A stretch of 64,000 nucleotides of DNA from the NCBI GenBank assembly GCA_000729835.1, contig JFHB01000139.1, forward strand, positions 1 through 64,000. The letters run 5' to 3'. Every line of letters begins with the position of its first letter. The first letter of the stretch is position 1. A program made the position numbers and the translations under genes. This document shows positions 1 to 10,027 of the stretch, one piece after another. The notes beneath the pieces were generated by a model. That model did not search any database, was not told the DNA's origin, and worked only from the letters and a program-made list of their open reading frames with translations. The stretch comes from Atkinsonella hypoxylon (Eukaryota > Ascomycota > Sordariomycetes > Hypocreales > Clavicipitaceae).

Positions 1-252
1 ATCCTTAGGGGGTGCGTGGTATTACAACTAGCTCCTAGCTAACGACAAAGAGACTGTGCATAACAGGGGAGCTATATAACGGACTAGGTCTTTAACCTAG
101 TCTTGTAATATAGATGTTAATTGTACAGAGTCGTGCGACTTATACAATATGTATCCTTTTGCCATAGGGGGTATCGGGCAGGGATTAGGCTAACACCTAC
201 ATAGAGTGCGCAGGCATCCGCTATAGCCCAATTAGGCCACTCTATAACATTA
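1..252. other. Unassigned low-RIP left edge
   Basis: This stretch is visibly richer in G, C, CpG and TpG than what follows, and I found no second copy of it in the window. I see no coding frame. It ends at the first S323 repeat. A TGTTA start at about 115 and a TAACA end at about 249 could mark another short LTR-like unit, but the flanks (ataga, ttata) do not match, so I do not call one. Confidence 0.4.
82..102. repeat. Perfect 8-bp inverted repeat
   Basis: GACTAGGT and ACCTAGTC are separated by the 5-base loop CTTTA. It lies in the low-RIP edge. Function unknown; a terminator is possible, but there is no gene next to it. Confidence 0.5.
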
Positions 253-575
253 TATAATGGACTAGCCTAGTAGCTGCTGCTAACTAGCGTCTATAATAAG
301 AACTATAATTATAGGGAGGAAAGGAGGAAGAGAGAAGGAACTAGAAGCCTCCCTATGCCCCTATACTATATATCTAGAGGTAGGTCTATCCCCTTAGGAG
401 CCCCTTTTAGTATATACTCTATAGCTAAGGTTCTCTCTCTAGGGCCTAGTGAAGTCTAGCTAACCCCTAGACAAATGCAGCTTGCTTCTATCCCTTTACC
501 TACATAGATCTCTGTCTCTCTCCTGCTGTCCTCCCTCTACTGAAAGACCCAAGCCTAAGGCTCGAGTCTATAACA
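253..575 (+). repeat. S323 LTR-like repeat, copy 1
   Basis: A 323-bp unit reading TATAATGGAC (TGTAATGGAC in less mutated copies) to CTATAACA. The same unit recurs at 1548-1870 (-), 13339-13617 (-, truncated), 59976-60422 (+) and 60543-60865 (+). TG...CA ends, constant length and a 5-bp target duplication at the second copy identify it as a solo LTR. Here the flanks catta and aaggg differ, so the insertion has been rearranged. Confidence 0.7.
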
Positions 576-979
576 AAGGGGATAGAAAGAGCAGCAGCTA
601 TAATAGTATTAATAAATTTATAAAGATTTTATAATGTATAAAGGTATAAGGAAAAGATTATATAGTAGAAAGTGTAAAAATTCACAAAAGTAAAGGTAAA
701 TTTACAGGGAAAAGTAGGTTAAAACAATAGTATATAGATTTATAGGTGTTTTCTTTCTAACCTCCTGCAATTCTATAATATAGGTTAATTTTAATAGTTC
801 TAATAATAATAAATAAGGAAATAGAGAAAGAGATACTAAGGGATTTAAACAATCTATTATATAATAAAGGAAATTAAGACTTATAAGAAAAAGAGTTAGT
901 AGTAGGCTTTTGCTAGCTAATTTAGGTTTTCTAGTAGGCTGCATTACTCTTCTAATAACGCTAATACTTTTCTTCTTAA

Positions 980-3900
980 TTTATAGGGTGTTTCTATAGA
1001 TATTTGTTTATAATTTTAGAAGCGTTAACTTTAAGCTTATCTTTAGCAATCTATTAGTTATCTTTAGCAGAGAACCCTTTCTATTGTATAAGGAATTCTA
1101 AATGCAGCTTGCTTAACCTACTGCAGAAACGTTAGATTTAATAGGCATAAATTCGCTTAATTTCCTAATAGTTCTCTATACTAAACCCTTCTATTATAAT
1201 TAGCAGCAGCAGTTACTCTTTTTAGTTAAAAGGGTCTTTACTCTATTTTAGCTTCTAAAGGTAAGCTGCTAATACTACTAGGTATATATATAAATCCAGT
1301 AGGAAATCTAGGCAAAACAACAATAGGCTTACTTTTGTAAGAACCTTATATAGCTTTACTTATTAAGGAGACTATTTCTTTTTTAGCTTTTCTAGGAGCG
1401 TATATCCTTAGTGTAATTATAGGTAAACTATATTCTCTACTTTAATGTTAATAGGCTTATGCTAGGCGTTATATTTAATCTTGCTTAAGGCATTTGCTAT
1501 ACTAATAGCTGTTTCTGCCTCTCGCTAGTATAGCTTCTAAAGTATAGTTTTATGGACTCGAGCCTTAGGCTCGGGTCTTTCAGTAGAGGGAGGACAGCAG
1601 GAGAGAGATAGAGATCTATGTAGGTAAAGGGATAGAAGCAAGCCGTATTTGTCTAGAGGTTAGCTAGACTTCGCTAGGCCCTAGAGAGAGAACCTTAGCT
1701 ATAGAGCACGTGCTAAAAGGGGCTCCTAAGGGGAGAGACCTACCCCTAAATATATAGTATAGAGGTATAGGGAGGCTTCTAGTTCCTTCTCTCTTCCCCC
1801 TTTTCTCTCTATAATTATAGTTCTTATTATAGACGCTAGTTAGCAGCAGCTCCTAGGCTAGTCTATTATATATAGCTATATTACTTGCATCTATTCTATT
1901 ACTAAGAACGTTATCTAATTAGATTAAATTAATAACAGTAGCTAGTTAGAAACTATATATAAGTTTATTAGGGGAAATCTCTATACTAGCTACTACTGTG
2001 TTGTTAAGCTAGTGCTATAGTGCTAAAAGTATTATAGTCTATAGTGTATTTAGATTTATAACTATATAATATTAAACAGTAATAATAACTATTTAATTCT
2101 TCTATTTAGCTGTTCTATCTATCTATAGGTAGTAAGCTGTAGCTATAAGCAATTTACTTCTAATTTAGGTAAATATACTTCTTTAGACGTTAGAAATAAA
2201 CTTTAGATCTTAGTTGCTTATAATCTATTTAGGAAGGCTTTAGTCTAATAAATATAGTATCTATAAGAGCAGTTCTGCCTAAATTTCTGCTGTATATATT
2301 GTATGCCTAGGTATAAGAATTATCTACTTACTAAATAGGCAATTTACTAGATATAGTAAGTTATAAAAGCTATATCTATCTTTTTACTATAGAATGTTTA
2401 TTAAGCTAACTTTAGGTATATTAATAATAAAATTAAGCAAAATTATATAGAAGAGCGTTAAAACTAACTCTAATAACCTTAATTTCTCTAGTAGCTTACT
2501 GCAGTTAATTGCGTTTTCTTTGTAGGTATAGCAGTAAGCAATATAGGTTTAAATCTGCTTATATATCTACAGAAAGTAAACTGCCTGTAATTCTACTGCT
2601 ATTCTATAGGCGCTAAAATAGTTCTAATTGTTATAGACTATTTTAAGGATAGATTCTACAACCTTTATAGATATATATAGTTAAAATAGGCCTTTTCTAT
2701 TATAATAGTACAAAAGCCTATTGTTTTATAGGGTTTATCTATACAGCAAAATCCTTAGTCTTTATTGTTAATTTCGCTAAGCCTACTTTTTATAAAAGTT
2801 CTTAATACCTTCTATAATTCTATTAAGCTTTAGATTAAAACTATAGCTTTAAACGATTTTCTCTTTTAAACCTTTATTTAATACTGCTATAGCGCTATAT
2901 TCTTTAGTAAAAAACGTACTTATATTAAGCTTATTAAATTCGCTATTATAAGCCTTCTCTTAGTATAAAACTATAACTAGCAACCTAGAGAGCGCATTTA
3001 GCACTATATTTAGTACTTTTAATATATAGAAGACTTTTAGGTTAAATTATAATAAATAATTAACTACTTTAACTAGTTTTAGGTTAGCTTTATCTAGATC
3101 TATTATAGTAAGTAAGGTATATTTAATAATTCTCTTTACTAGTAAGTAGTCTATAATAATATTAATAGTGTAGTAGTTAGATTAAACTATTTTTTATAGC
3201 TTTTAGATACTCTATATAATTATAGCTACCTCTACCTTAGTTAATCTATAACGTTTCTTTAGGTTAAAAGTGTATCTTAAGAGAAAGAGAATTAGTTAAA
3301 GCTAGTTATTTTTAATATCTTTACTAGATATACTATAACTATTCTATTTACTTATAAGCTAGAAGATAAAGAGCCTAAATTCTTCCTTATAAGCATTAAC
3401 TTTAAAGAATAAATACTTACTAGAGTTATAGTGCTATAGAATAGTGTTTTTATTAAGGTATACCTTTACCTCTTAGAATGCCTTCTTTTTCTTAAGTTTT
3501 AGTAAAAATATTACTTCTTAAGCTTTCTTTTAGTGTATTAGTTTTAGTAAACTATTAGCTAAGCTTTTCTTATAAAGCTTTTACAGTAAAGTAGTCTTTT
3601 ATTTCTACAGTAAGTAAATTTATATATTAAACTATAGAATACTTTTCTATAAAAAGCTAGCTATATTAATAAAGGTCTTTAGATTTATAAGATCTACTAG
3701 AAACTTAAGTTTTTAAAAAGCTTTTAGCCTATTATTTATATTAGTAATTCTATTACTATTAATAATAAAACCTAATAGCTAAATAGCTAAGTAGCTTATA
3801 AATAACTTCTTTATAGCTATTATTAACTTATTTTTCTCTAGAATTAATAAGACTATATTAAGGTATATAAGGTAGTCTTTAGTAGAGTTAAAGAATACAA

Positions 3901-5640
3901 TAATGTTATTAATATAGATTTATATAAAATATTAATACTTTTAAAATAATTAGTTTATATACTATTAAGTAAAAGCTAATATATTCTTAAAGCCTATAAG
4001 CGCTATATTTAATGCTTTTAATCCTTATTTTAATATTACTACTATATAAGATTAATACTCTTATTTTATAGAAAGCTAGTAGAAAAACCCTAATATATTA
4101 AAGAGTAAAAATATCTTCTTACTATATATATTTACTATAATATTTAATTAATCTAGTAAAGAGTATATATTTAGTATTACTACACTATTAAGTAGCTTTA
4201 TATTAACTATAACTTATTCTTTTCTTTCTATTAAAGTTTTAATCTACACTATAAAGGCTAAGTAGGCTATAGCTACTAAGTTATCTAAATATAATATCTT
4301 TTTACTTAAATACAGCTTATTATAAACCTTATTTAATTTAGCTTTATCTTTAGCTTCTAGTAGGTAGATTTAAATAGGTTTTAGCTACTTCTACTATCTA
4401 TCTACTAAATCTACTCTTATATACTAGTCTTTAGGTATAGAAATAATACCTTTATTATAATAAATATTATATTTATTTATTAAGTTAATAAGTTTAGCTA
4501 TAACGTTTAAGTTTAAGTTTTCTACCTTAACCTTATATTTATTATAGATATATAGTATATCCTTAGAATAAGAGATTCTATATATAGAGATACTATTATT
4601 AACTTTCTTAGGGTTAAATCTACTACTATTACCTTCTTTCTATATCTTATAATCTTCTATAAGCAATAGACTATTATTAGGTGCAATATCCTTAGAAAAA
4701 TATATATATAAATTAAATAGGTTTATAATTATATAGTTAGCCTTAAGCTCTTTATTATACTAAAGATAAGCAACCTTTTAATTTTTCTAGATTATAATAA
4801 ATTTATTTAAATAGTTATAGGCTACTATTTATTCTTAGTTAGTTGTACTAAGTAATATATCTAGAATAAGGTTAAACTTTAAGTATATATAGTAAGTAGT
4901 AGCCTTTTTATTAGCTAGTACCTTCTTCTATTTAACTAGAATATATTTCTATAACTTTAGCGGAATTATTATAGCTTATACTACTATTATATTCTAATAT
5001 AAAATCTTTAAAATTAGTTAAAAGATACCTATTTCTATAACTATATTATAAATAGACCTAATAGTAGCCTTAAGGTAAATAAAATTAATTTTTACACTAT
5101 AATTATAGAGAAAGGTTAAACCTAGAAGAAGCTTTAGTCCTAAGTTACTTATTATATTAGCTATAACTATAAAATAGCTAGTTATAGGTATACTATATAT
5201 AGATCTAGAGATATAGAAGTTAAATGTAGCTATCTTAGAGATATAGAAGAATAACTGTACTTTAGTAACTAGTTTTAGCTCTATTTTTACCTATTTTATA
5301 TTCTAACTAAACTAAGTTAACTATACTTTATTAATTAACACTAAAGAGGTTCTAGTATCTAGGTAGATCTAATGTAATAGTCTTTTATTATAGAATTAAA
5401 TAAGAATCTTTAGAAAGGAATTTAACTTTAAAATACTAAATTTAACAATCTATAGCCTTATAACTACTTTAACTACTTACTCTATCTAGATTCTCTATAA
5501 ATCCTTTTAGTTTACCTTTATTTAAACCTTTTTCTTTTACTTTTCTTTACTTTTAGTAAAATAGGTTTTAATAAAGTTAAATTCTAGGCTAGTTAGTAGC
5601 TCCTTAGTATTAACTATTTCTTCTTCTTCTATTAGCTAAT
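980..5640 (-). pseudogene. pol: Gypsy-B pol: PR-RT-RNaseH-IN-chromodomain
   Basis: Order on the - strand: aspartic protease at about 5345-5375 (DT(G/R)TSLVLIN, RIP-altered); RT at about 4330-3350, with the segment reading (V)DxRLLNSVV followed by a catalytic box YINN at 3916-3905 in place of YIDD; RNase H to about 2980, ending LNxVxxALSRL; integrase core at about 2330-1880 with the region before the S323 insertion resembling (H)PQ(T)DG and ALQHQLNN; integrase C-terminal half at about 1542-1255 (KVEN.VYL, then a GPYKVL-like stretch); chromodomain at about 1176-995 (EIKRIYAY, LEFLIQ.KGF). These are the domains of a chromovirus polyprotein. Stops are TAA/TAG throughout. It is non-functional. Boundaries are good to about 100 bp. 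Confidence 0.72.
1548..1870 (-). repeat. S323 solo LTR inserted in Gypsy-B integrase
   Basis: This is the reverse complement of copy 1, 323 bp, flanked on both sides by the 5-bp direct repeat tatag (1543-1547 and 1871-1875). The integrase reading resumes in the same sense on the other side, which proves insertion into Gypsy-B. No internal LTR-element sequence adjoins it, so it is a solo LTR left by LTR-LTR recombination or a very short element. Confidence 0.85.
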
Positions 5641-7960
5641 ATCTATAGCTTTTAAGGTACTTCTTATAGTTTTTTTAGTTAGATTTATCTTTAAACGTTA
5701 TTATATAGGTATATTCTTTATTATTCTATAGTAGGCTTTATTATTAGAAACGTTAAAGCTACTAAAGATACTATAGCTTTAGCTAATAATTCTAGCTAGC
5801 CTCTAAATCCTAGTTCTACTAAGGCTAAAGCTACTGCTCTCTTAGTAGCTAATTTCTTTAGTTTTATAGTAAATATTAAGGATAATTATTCTAGTAATTT
5901 TTATAGAATAGAGGTTAAAACTAAAATTAACTATTACTTTTATTCTAGTTAGCTTAGTTACCTTAAGCTACTTTATTATTTTTAAAGTTCTTACTATTAG
6001 ATTTACTTTAAGTATAATAAGTATTAATACTTTCTTTATAGTTTTTTAATTTTTATTATTTTTCTAGATTCTTTAAGTATTCTTATAGATCTTTAACCTT
6101 ATTATTTACTATAGTAATATATATAGATCTTAGGTCTTTTACTATTAGAATTAGGTATAGCTATTATAATTCTAGGTATAGCTTATAATAGAGTCTTAAA
6201 AGGAGCTAAAGATTAATAGTTTTACTATTTATATAGGTATATTAAAATACTCTAGAGGTAAATTCCCTAAATAATTTTTCTTTAATTATATTTTACTCTA
6301 TAAACTTAGCTAAATCTAGCTATATTATTGCATTCTAGATCTATATACTAAATTCTTTATAAATAGCAGTATAAATAGAGTTTAAACTACTAAAAATAGC
6401 TGTTTTTTTATAGTAATCTAGATGCTACTTATACTATATTAATATATTCTTTTTAAAGAGAGTTTAGAGCTTAATATAAATAGCTTCTTAAGCGTTAATT
6501 GCACTATAGCTATAGTAGTCTTTAACAGCTTAGATCTATAGCTCTATATTGTAGAAAATAGTATACTTTTCTTTATATAAAATTAGCTTATAGATATTTC
6601 TATTGTTAAAGAGTTTAAAGTAACTAATATTAGTAATTTTCTATATAGAATCTATTTATTCCTTAGAGGCTTAAAACTATATATTGCTCTAGTTATTCTG
6701 CTTCTAATATAGATCTAGCCTCTTACCTACTAGATTTAGCTAGAGATTATTGTTTCTAATATAGTATAGTGCCTATTAACTTATATACTAATATTTAAAG
6801 TTACTAGATACTTAATTCTAGTCTTTTTTAGCATTTTAGCTCTTTTTAGTTTTACTGTTGTAGTATTACTTTAATAGATTCTTTAGAAATTATAGTAGCT
6901 TTTGTTCTTTTAGAAAAGTACTAAGGTGTTTAAAGTATCTCTATATTATATAGTTTCCTTTACTTAAGGGTTACTTTTAATCTTACTTTTAGTTCTAGTT
7001 ATCTTTTAGAGGTAAGTAAGAATTAAAAGCCCTTTACCTATAATCCTTAAGCTAAAAGCCTTATTAGGTATAGTACTATCTATTATATTTATTCTAAGGC
7101 TTAAGTGTAGTCTTTATCTTTTAGGCTAAGTATTATTACTCTACCTAAAGAGCAGTAATTTTATTATTTAATTCTCTCTATAATCTACTAATTTTGTTAA
7201 TTAATTCTCCCTTAATTCTACTAATTTACTTACTAATTTCTATAGAAAACTCTATAAGCTATTTTAGTAAAGAGTTCCTTTTTCTAAGTAGTTTTACTAC
7301 TTTCTTTACTTTATACTTTAGCTTAAAGGTATAAAACCTTTAGTAAGCCTATAAAAGTAGTAAGATTTTAGCTAGTTCTTTAATTAGTAAGTTCTTTTTA
7401 GTAGTTTAAGGTGTATTTAATAGATCTAGGTCCTTAGTAAGTAGTATAAATCTAGATCTCTATATTTACTTTCCTTTAATATTCTAGGTAGAACTAGCAC
7501 TACCTTTATAGATAGTGTCTTTTAAGCTATTAGATCTAAATAATCTAGCTTTAGCTTTTTCTTTTAGTATTACTATTAGTAAATCTATAAAGAGTTTAGT
7601 AGATTTAGCCTTATTAATAATTCTATTAATCTACCTCTATATCTACTATACTATAGAAGCGTTAATAGTATTCTAGTAAGAAGGTAGTTCTACTAGCTTA
7701 AGTTAGTTATATAATTTAAGCTATTTATTAATAAATTTATAGTAAGTAAGATAAAGTAGTAAGCTTCTTTTTTCCTAAGGTATAAGATCTCTTTTTTAAA
7801 TCTAGAAATCTAGATTTTAGCAGTAAAATTTATAGAATTAATGTATAGTTTTAAGTTCTTTACTAGTAAAAGAAATATAATTCCTTCTACTAAGTTCCTT
7901 CTAAAGTTGCTCTATCTTAAATATTGTAATTTTAGCTTTTTAAGCTTAAGGAGAGTTAGC
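5641..7960 (-). pseudogene. gag: Gypsy-B gag remnant
   Basis: Upstream of the protease the - strand frame carries a gag-like helical stretch (around KEKLFREFTSRVF, about 6260) followed by a Ser/Asn/Lys-rich segment and a degraded position for a zinc knuckle (about 5740) leading into protease. No start codon could be chosen because ATG is often ATA here. The identification rests mainly on order relative to pol. Domain-level similarity is weak, and other readings of the first kilobase are possible. Confidence 0.4.
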
Positions 7961-8107
7961 AACAATTAGAAGCAATTGCTACTACTTATTACAGTAGAAT
8001 CTAATGTAGGTTTATTAGATGTAATAGTATAATATTAAATTTAATAGATTATGCAATAAATCGTAAGAGAAGTTGTAAGAGCTTCTGTAAGGAGCATCTA
8101 ATAATAG

Positions 8108-8229
8108 TGTTCTAGTGAATAATAGTTAATTGTTCAATCTAACTACCTAAGTGTTGCTTCTAACTACTTATACATAATTGCAGTCACGTGCACTAGTGAC
8201 CTGCGGGTCCGTAGGATTATCCCGTAACA
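8108..8229. mobile_element. X2: miniature LTR-like insertion (122 bp)
   Basis: Starts TGTTCTAG, ends CCCGTAACA, flanked by atag (8104-8107 and 8230-8233; aatag if the terminal A is shared). It contains GTCAC/GTGAC arms at 8183-8187 and 8196-8200 around GTGCACTA. Its last 15 bases differ from X1 (60030-60149) by only two substitutions, and the lengths are nearly equal. It keeps many CpA and TpG while neighbours have lost them. Probably a solo LTR of a tiny element; the family is unknown to me. Confidence 0.5.
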
Positions 8230-8233
8230 ATAG

Positions 8234-8354
8234 TTAGCTTATCTAGAAGGATTCTTTTTAAAGAAGGCTGCTGTAGTGTTACTACTTAGTTGCTTTAGTT
8301 ATAATATTGTATTAAAATTAGCTAAACTATTATTAGGTTCCTCTTTTATATATA
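8234..8354. other. Short unassigned stretch between X2 and a copia LTR
   Basis: AT-rich, no recognisable coding frame; possibly the continuation of Gypsy-B 5' sequence interrupted by X2 and then by the copia LTR. Confidence 0.3.
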
Positions 8355-9062
8355 TGTTAAAAATAAGCTACCCTGTATAGCCTATTTTTATGCTTGCTAG
8401 TTGCCTGTTAGTTGCTCTATCACGTGACCCTAACTAGGTCTTATTACGTTGATTTTTGGTAGAGATATCGCTGTTACTAGATGCGAAACATCTAGAATCG
8501 ACTAAGGCAAAGTTGCCTAACCTATAGTCAACTTTAACAGCGATTTTCTCTACAACTAGCAATAGTAGAAATTCAAGAAGTATACCATTTAAAAGCTAAG
8601 AATTAGGGCTATCTAATAGTATAATTGTTAGATAGAGTTGCTTATAAGGGTTGCTTATTATTAATGGAATTTGTTAAATTGTGTATATAGGCGTCTTATT
8701 TATATAGCTGTAAGTCGATTTTTTTGTTTTTATATAGTAAATCTTTTTGCGGAAATTATAAAGTAGCCTATAAGCCCCTTCTAGTAACTACAGCCCGCTA
8801 ATATAGTTAGTAGGTCTATAAGGGACTAGAAAGATTTAAGATTCTACCCTTATTAACTTATTCGTTACAGCGCTCTTAATATAAAGATACTACTATTACA
8901 GTTATCTATTGCCTCTACGTGATTTAGTACTATACACTACAGCTTAATTTAGGCTGCTGCTGCTTCCACTACGTAATAATTGCTAGGAGCAATTACAGGT
9001 GCTAAATATAAGAGACTACTACCCTCTTCTATCTAGTCCTATAATCCCTATTATTTTCAATA
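8355..9062 (+). repeat. Copia LTR, 708 bp (5' LTR of left chimera)
   Basis: Begins TGTTAAAAATAAG and ends TTTTCAATA, directly followed by the primer-binding site. Ends inferred from exact target duplications around other copies; TGTTG...CAACA is the likely unmutated form. Contains CACGTG at 8421-8426, the branched inverted repeat at 8459-8553 and a TAATTGCT/AGCAATTA hairpin at 8977-8995. The left flank atata does not match the flank after either candidate 3' LTR. Confidence 0.9.
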
Positions 9063-9082
9063 GGTTATAAGCCCGGAAGACC
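9063..9082 (+). other. Copia primer-binding site, half-tRNA type
   Basis: GGTTATAAGCCC immediately abuts the LTR. With one TpG to TpA change (TTATGAGCCC) it is complementary to the anticodon stem-loop of initiator tRNA-Met, the internal primer type known from Drosophila copia and Ty5. The same site follows the LTRs at 29262 and 33080. Confidence 0.7.
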
Positions 9083-10027
9083 TATCTGCAAGCTGTTAGC
9101 CCGCTAAATTCTACTATTGTTTATTGTATTACCCACTAGAAGCTATATTGAGACCTGCGCTAGCAGCTATTGCTGCTATTAGTAGCTTGCTGGAAGCTAT
9201 TAATACCTGCTGCACATACATCGCCAGCCACTATACTGGTGTTTTTATTCTGCCTACCCTATGCCTCCTGCACTAGTCCTGTGCACCCTGTGTATACACA
9301 CTTTTAAAGCTATTCTTAATAGCTAGGTTCTATTGTTGCGCAACATTAAAATATACACATCTGTATACATTACATTCGCACTGCGAATCGTTTTATTAGG
9401 CACTACCTAATTAATTATTTCTATTAAGAAATAAGCTTAGCGCTGCACTGTATCGCTTGTTGTTGTGCTGTTATCTTGTATATTGTGCACCCTGTGCACC
9501 TCTATTAGTAGCTATACTACAATTTGTAGTGTACGCTTAACAGCTCTTGTTGCTGTTGGATATTCCTATGTTTTTAGTTATAGAATTAATTTATATAGTA
9601 ATCCTACTAGTTGGGATTTTGAAGTAGGAATTAGCTAAATATCCCTAAATTAGCTGTGCCTAGGTCTCCACTAATTTATTGGAACCTAATTAGAGAAGAA
9701 TCTCCTGAATTTTTTAGCTAAAAATAGCTAGAACCTATGTTTTATGCCCCTTACAACCGCTTGTTAATCTGGTCTGCTATACAAATTGTATATACATATA
9801 GATCGCGATACAACGCAGCCTTTAGAGCCCGTTATACCTGTTACGAAAGAAATTGGAGAAAAATCTTAGTATAATTTCTGAAGATATAGGGCACTTCTAG
9901 GCCTATAATAGAGCAATCTATTGATATCTACAAGAGGTTATTACCTGTTGTTTACTACTTTTTCCACTGTAATTTAGGCTATAATTAGCTATAAAGTGCG
10001 TTAAATTAGCTATTAAAATCCTTAAAA
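9083..10027 (+). other. Copia 5' leader (left chimera)
   Basis: About 945 bp of non-coding leader between primer site and gag, present in all three 5' copies. It holds an AGCTATT/AATAGCT hairpin (9308-9324) followed by the self-complementary TGTTGCGCAACA (9334-9345). No reading frame of note. Confidence 0.6.

Larger units (their letters stand above)
576..8107 (-). mobile_element. Gypsy-B: degraded chromodomain Ty3/Gypsy element
   Basis: Read on the - strand from right to left, this region holds gag, aspartic protease, reverse transcriptase, RNase H, integrase and a C-terminal chromodomain, the order of a Ty3/Gypsy chromovirus. An S323 solo LTR (1548-1870) interrupts the integrase. Neither of its own LTRs could be placed: the right side runs into X2 and a copia LTR, the left side ends against S323 copy 1. 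All frames are broken by TAA/TAG. Fragments of it also occur at 13618-14446 and 60423-60542. Outer limits are approximate. Confidence 0.75.

Noticed and set aside
702..944. 80-codon hydrophobic open stretch on -
   Set aside because: It is downstream of the Gypsy-B chromodomain and in another phase; Leu/Ser/Tyr-rich as expected of AT-rich noise. No start signal or homolog recognised.
1548..1870. S323 as the LTR of Gypsy-B
   Set aside because: The integrase reading continues on both sides and a tatag duplication brackets the repeat, so it is an insertion into Gypsy-B.
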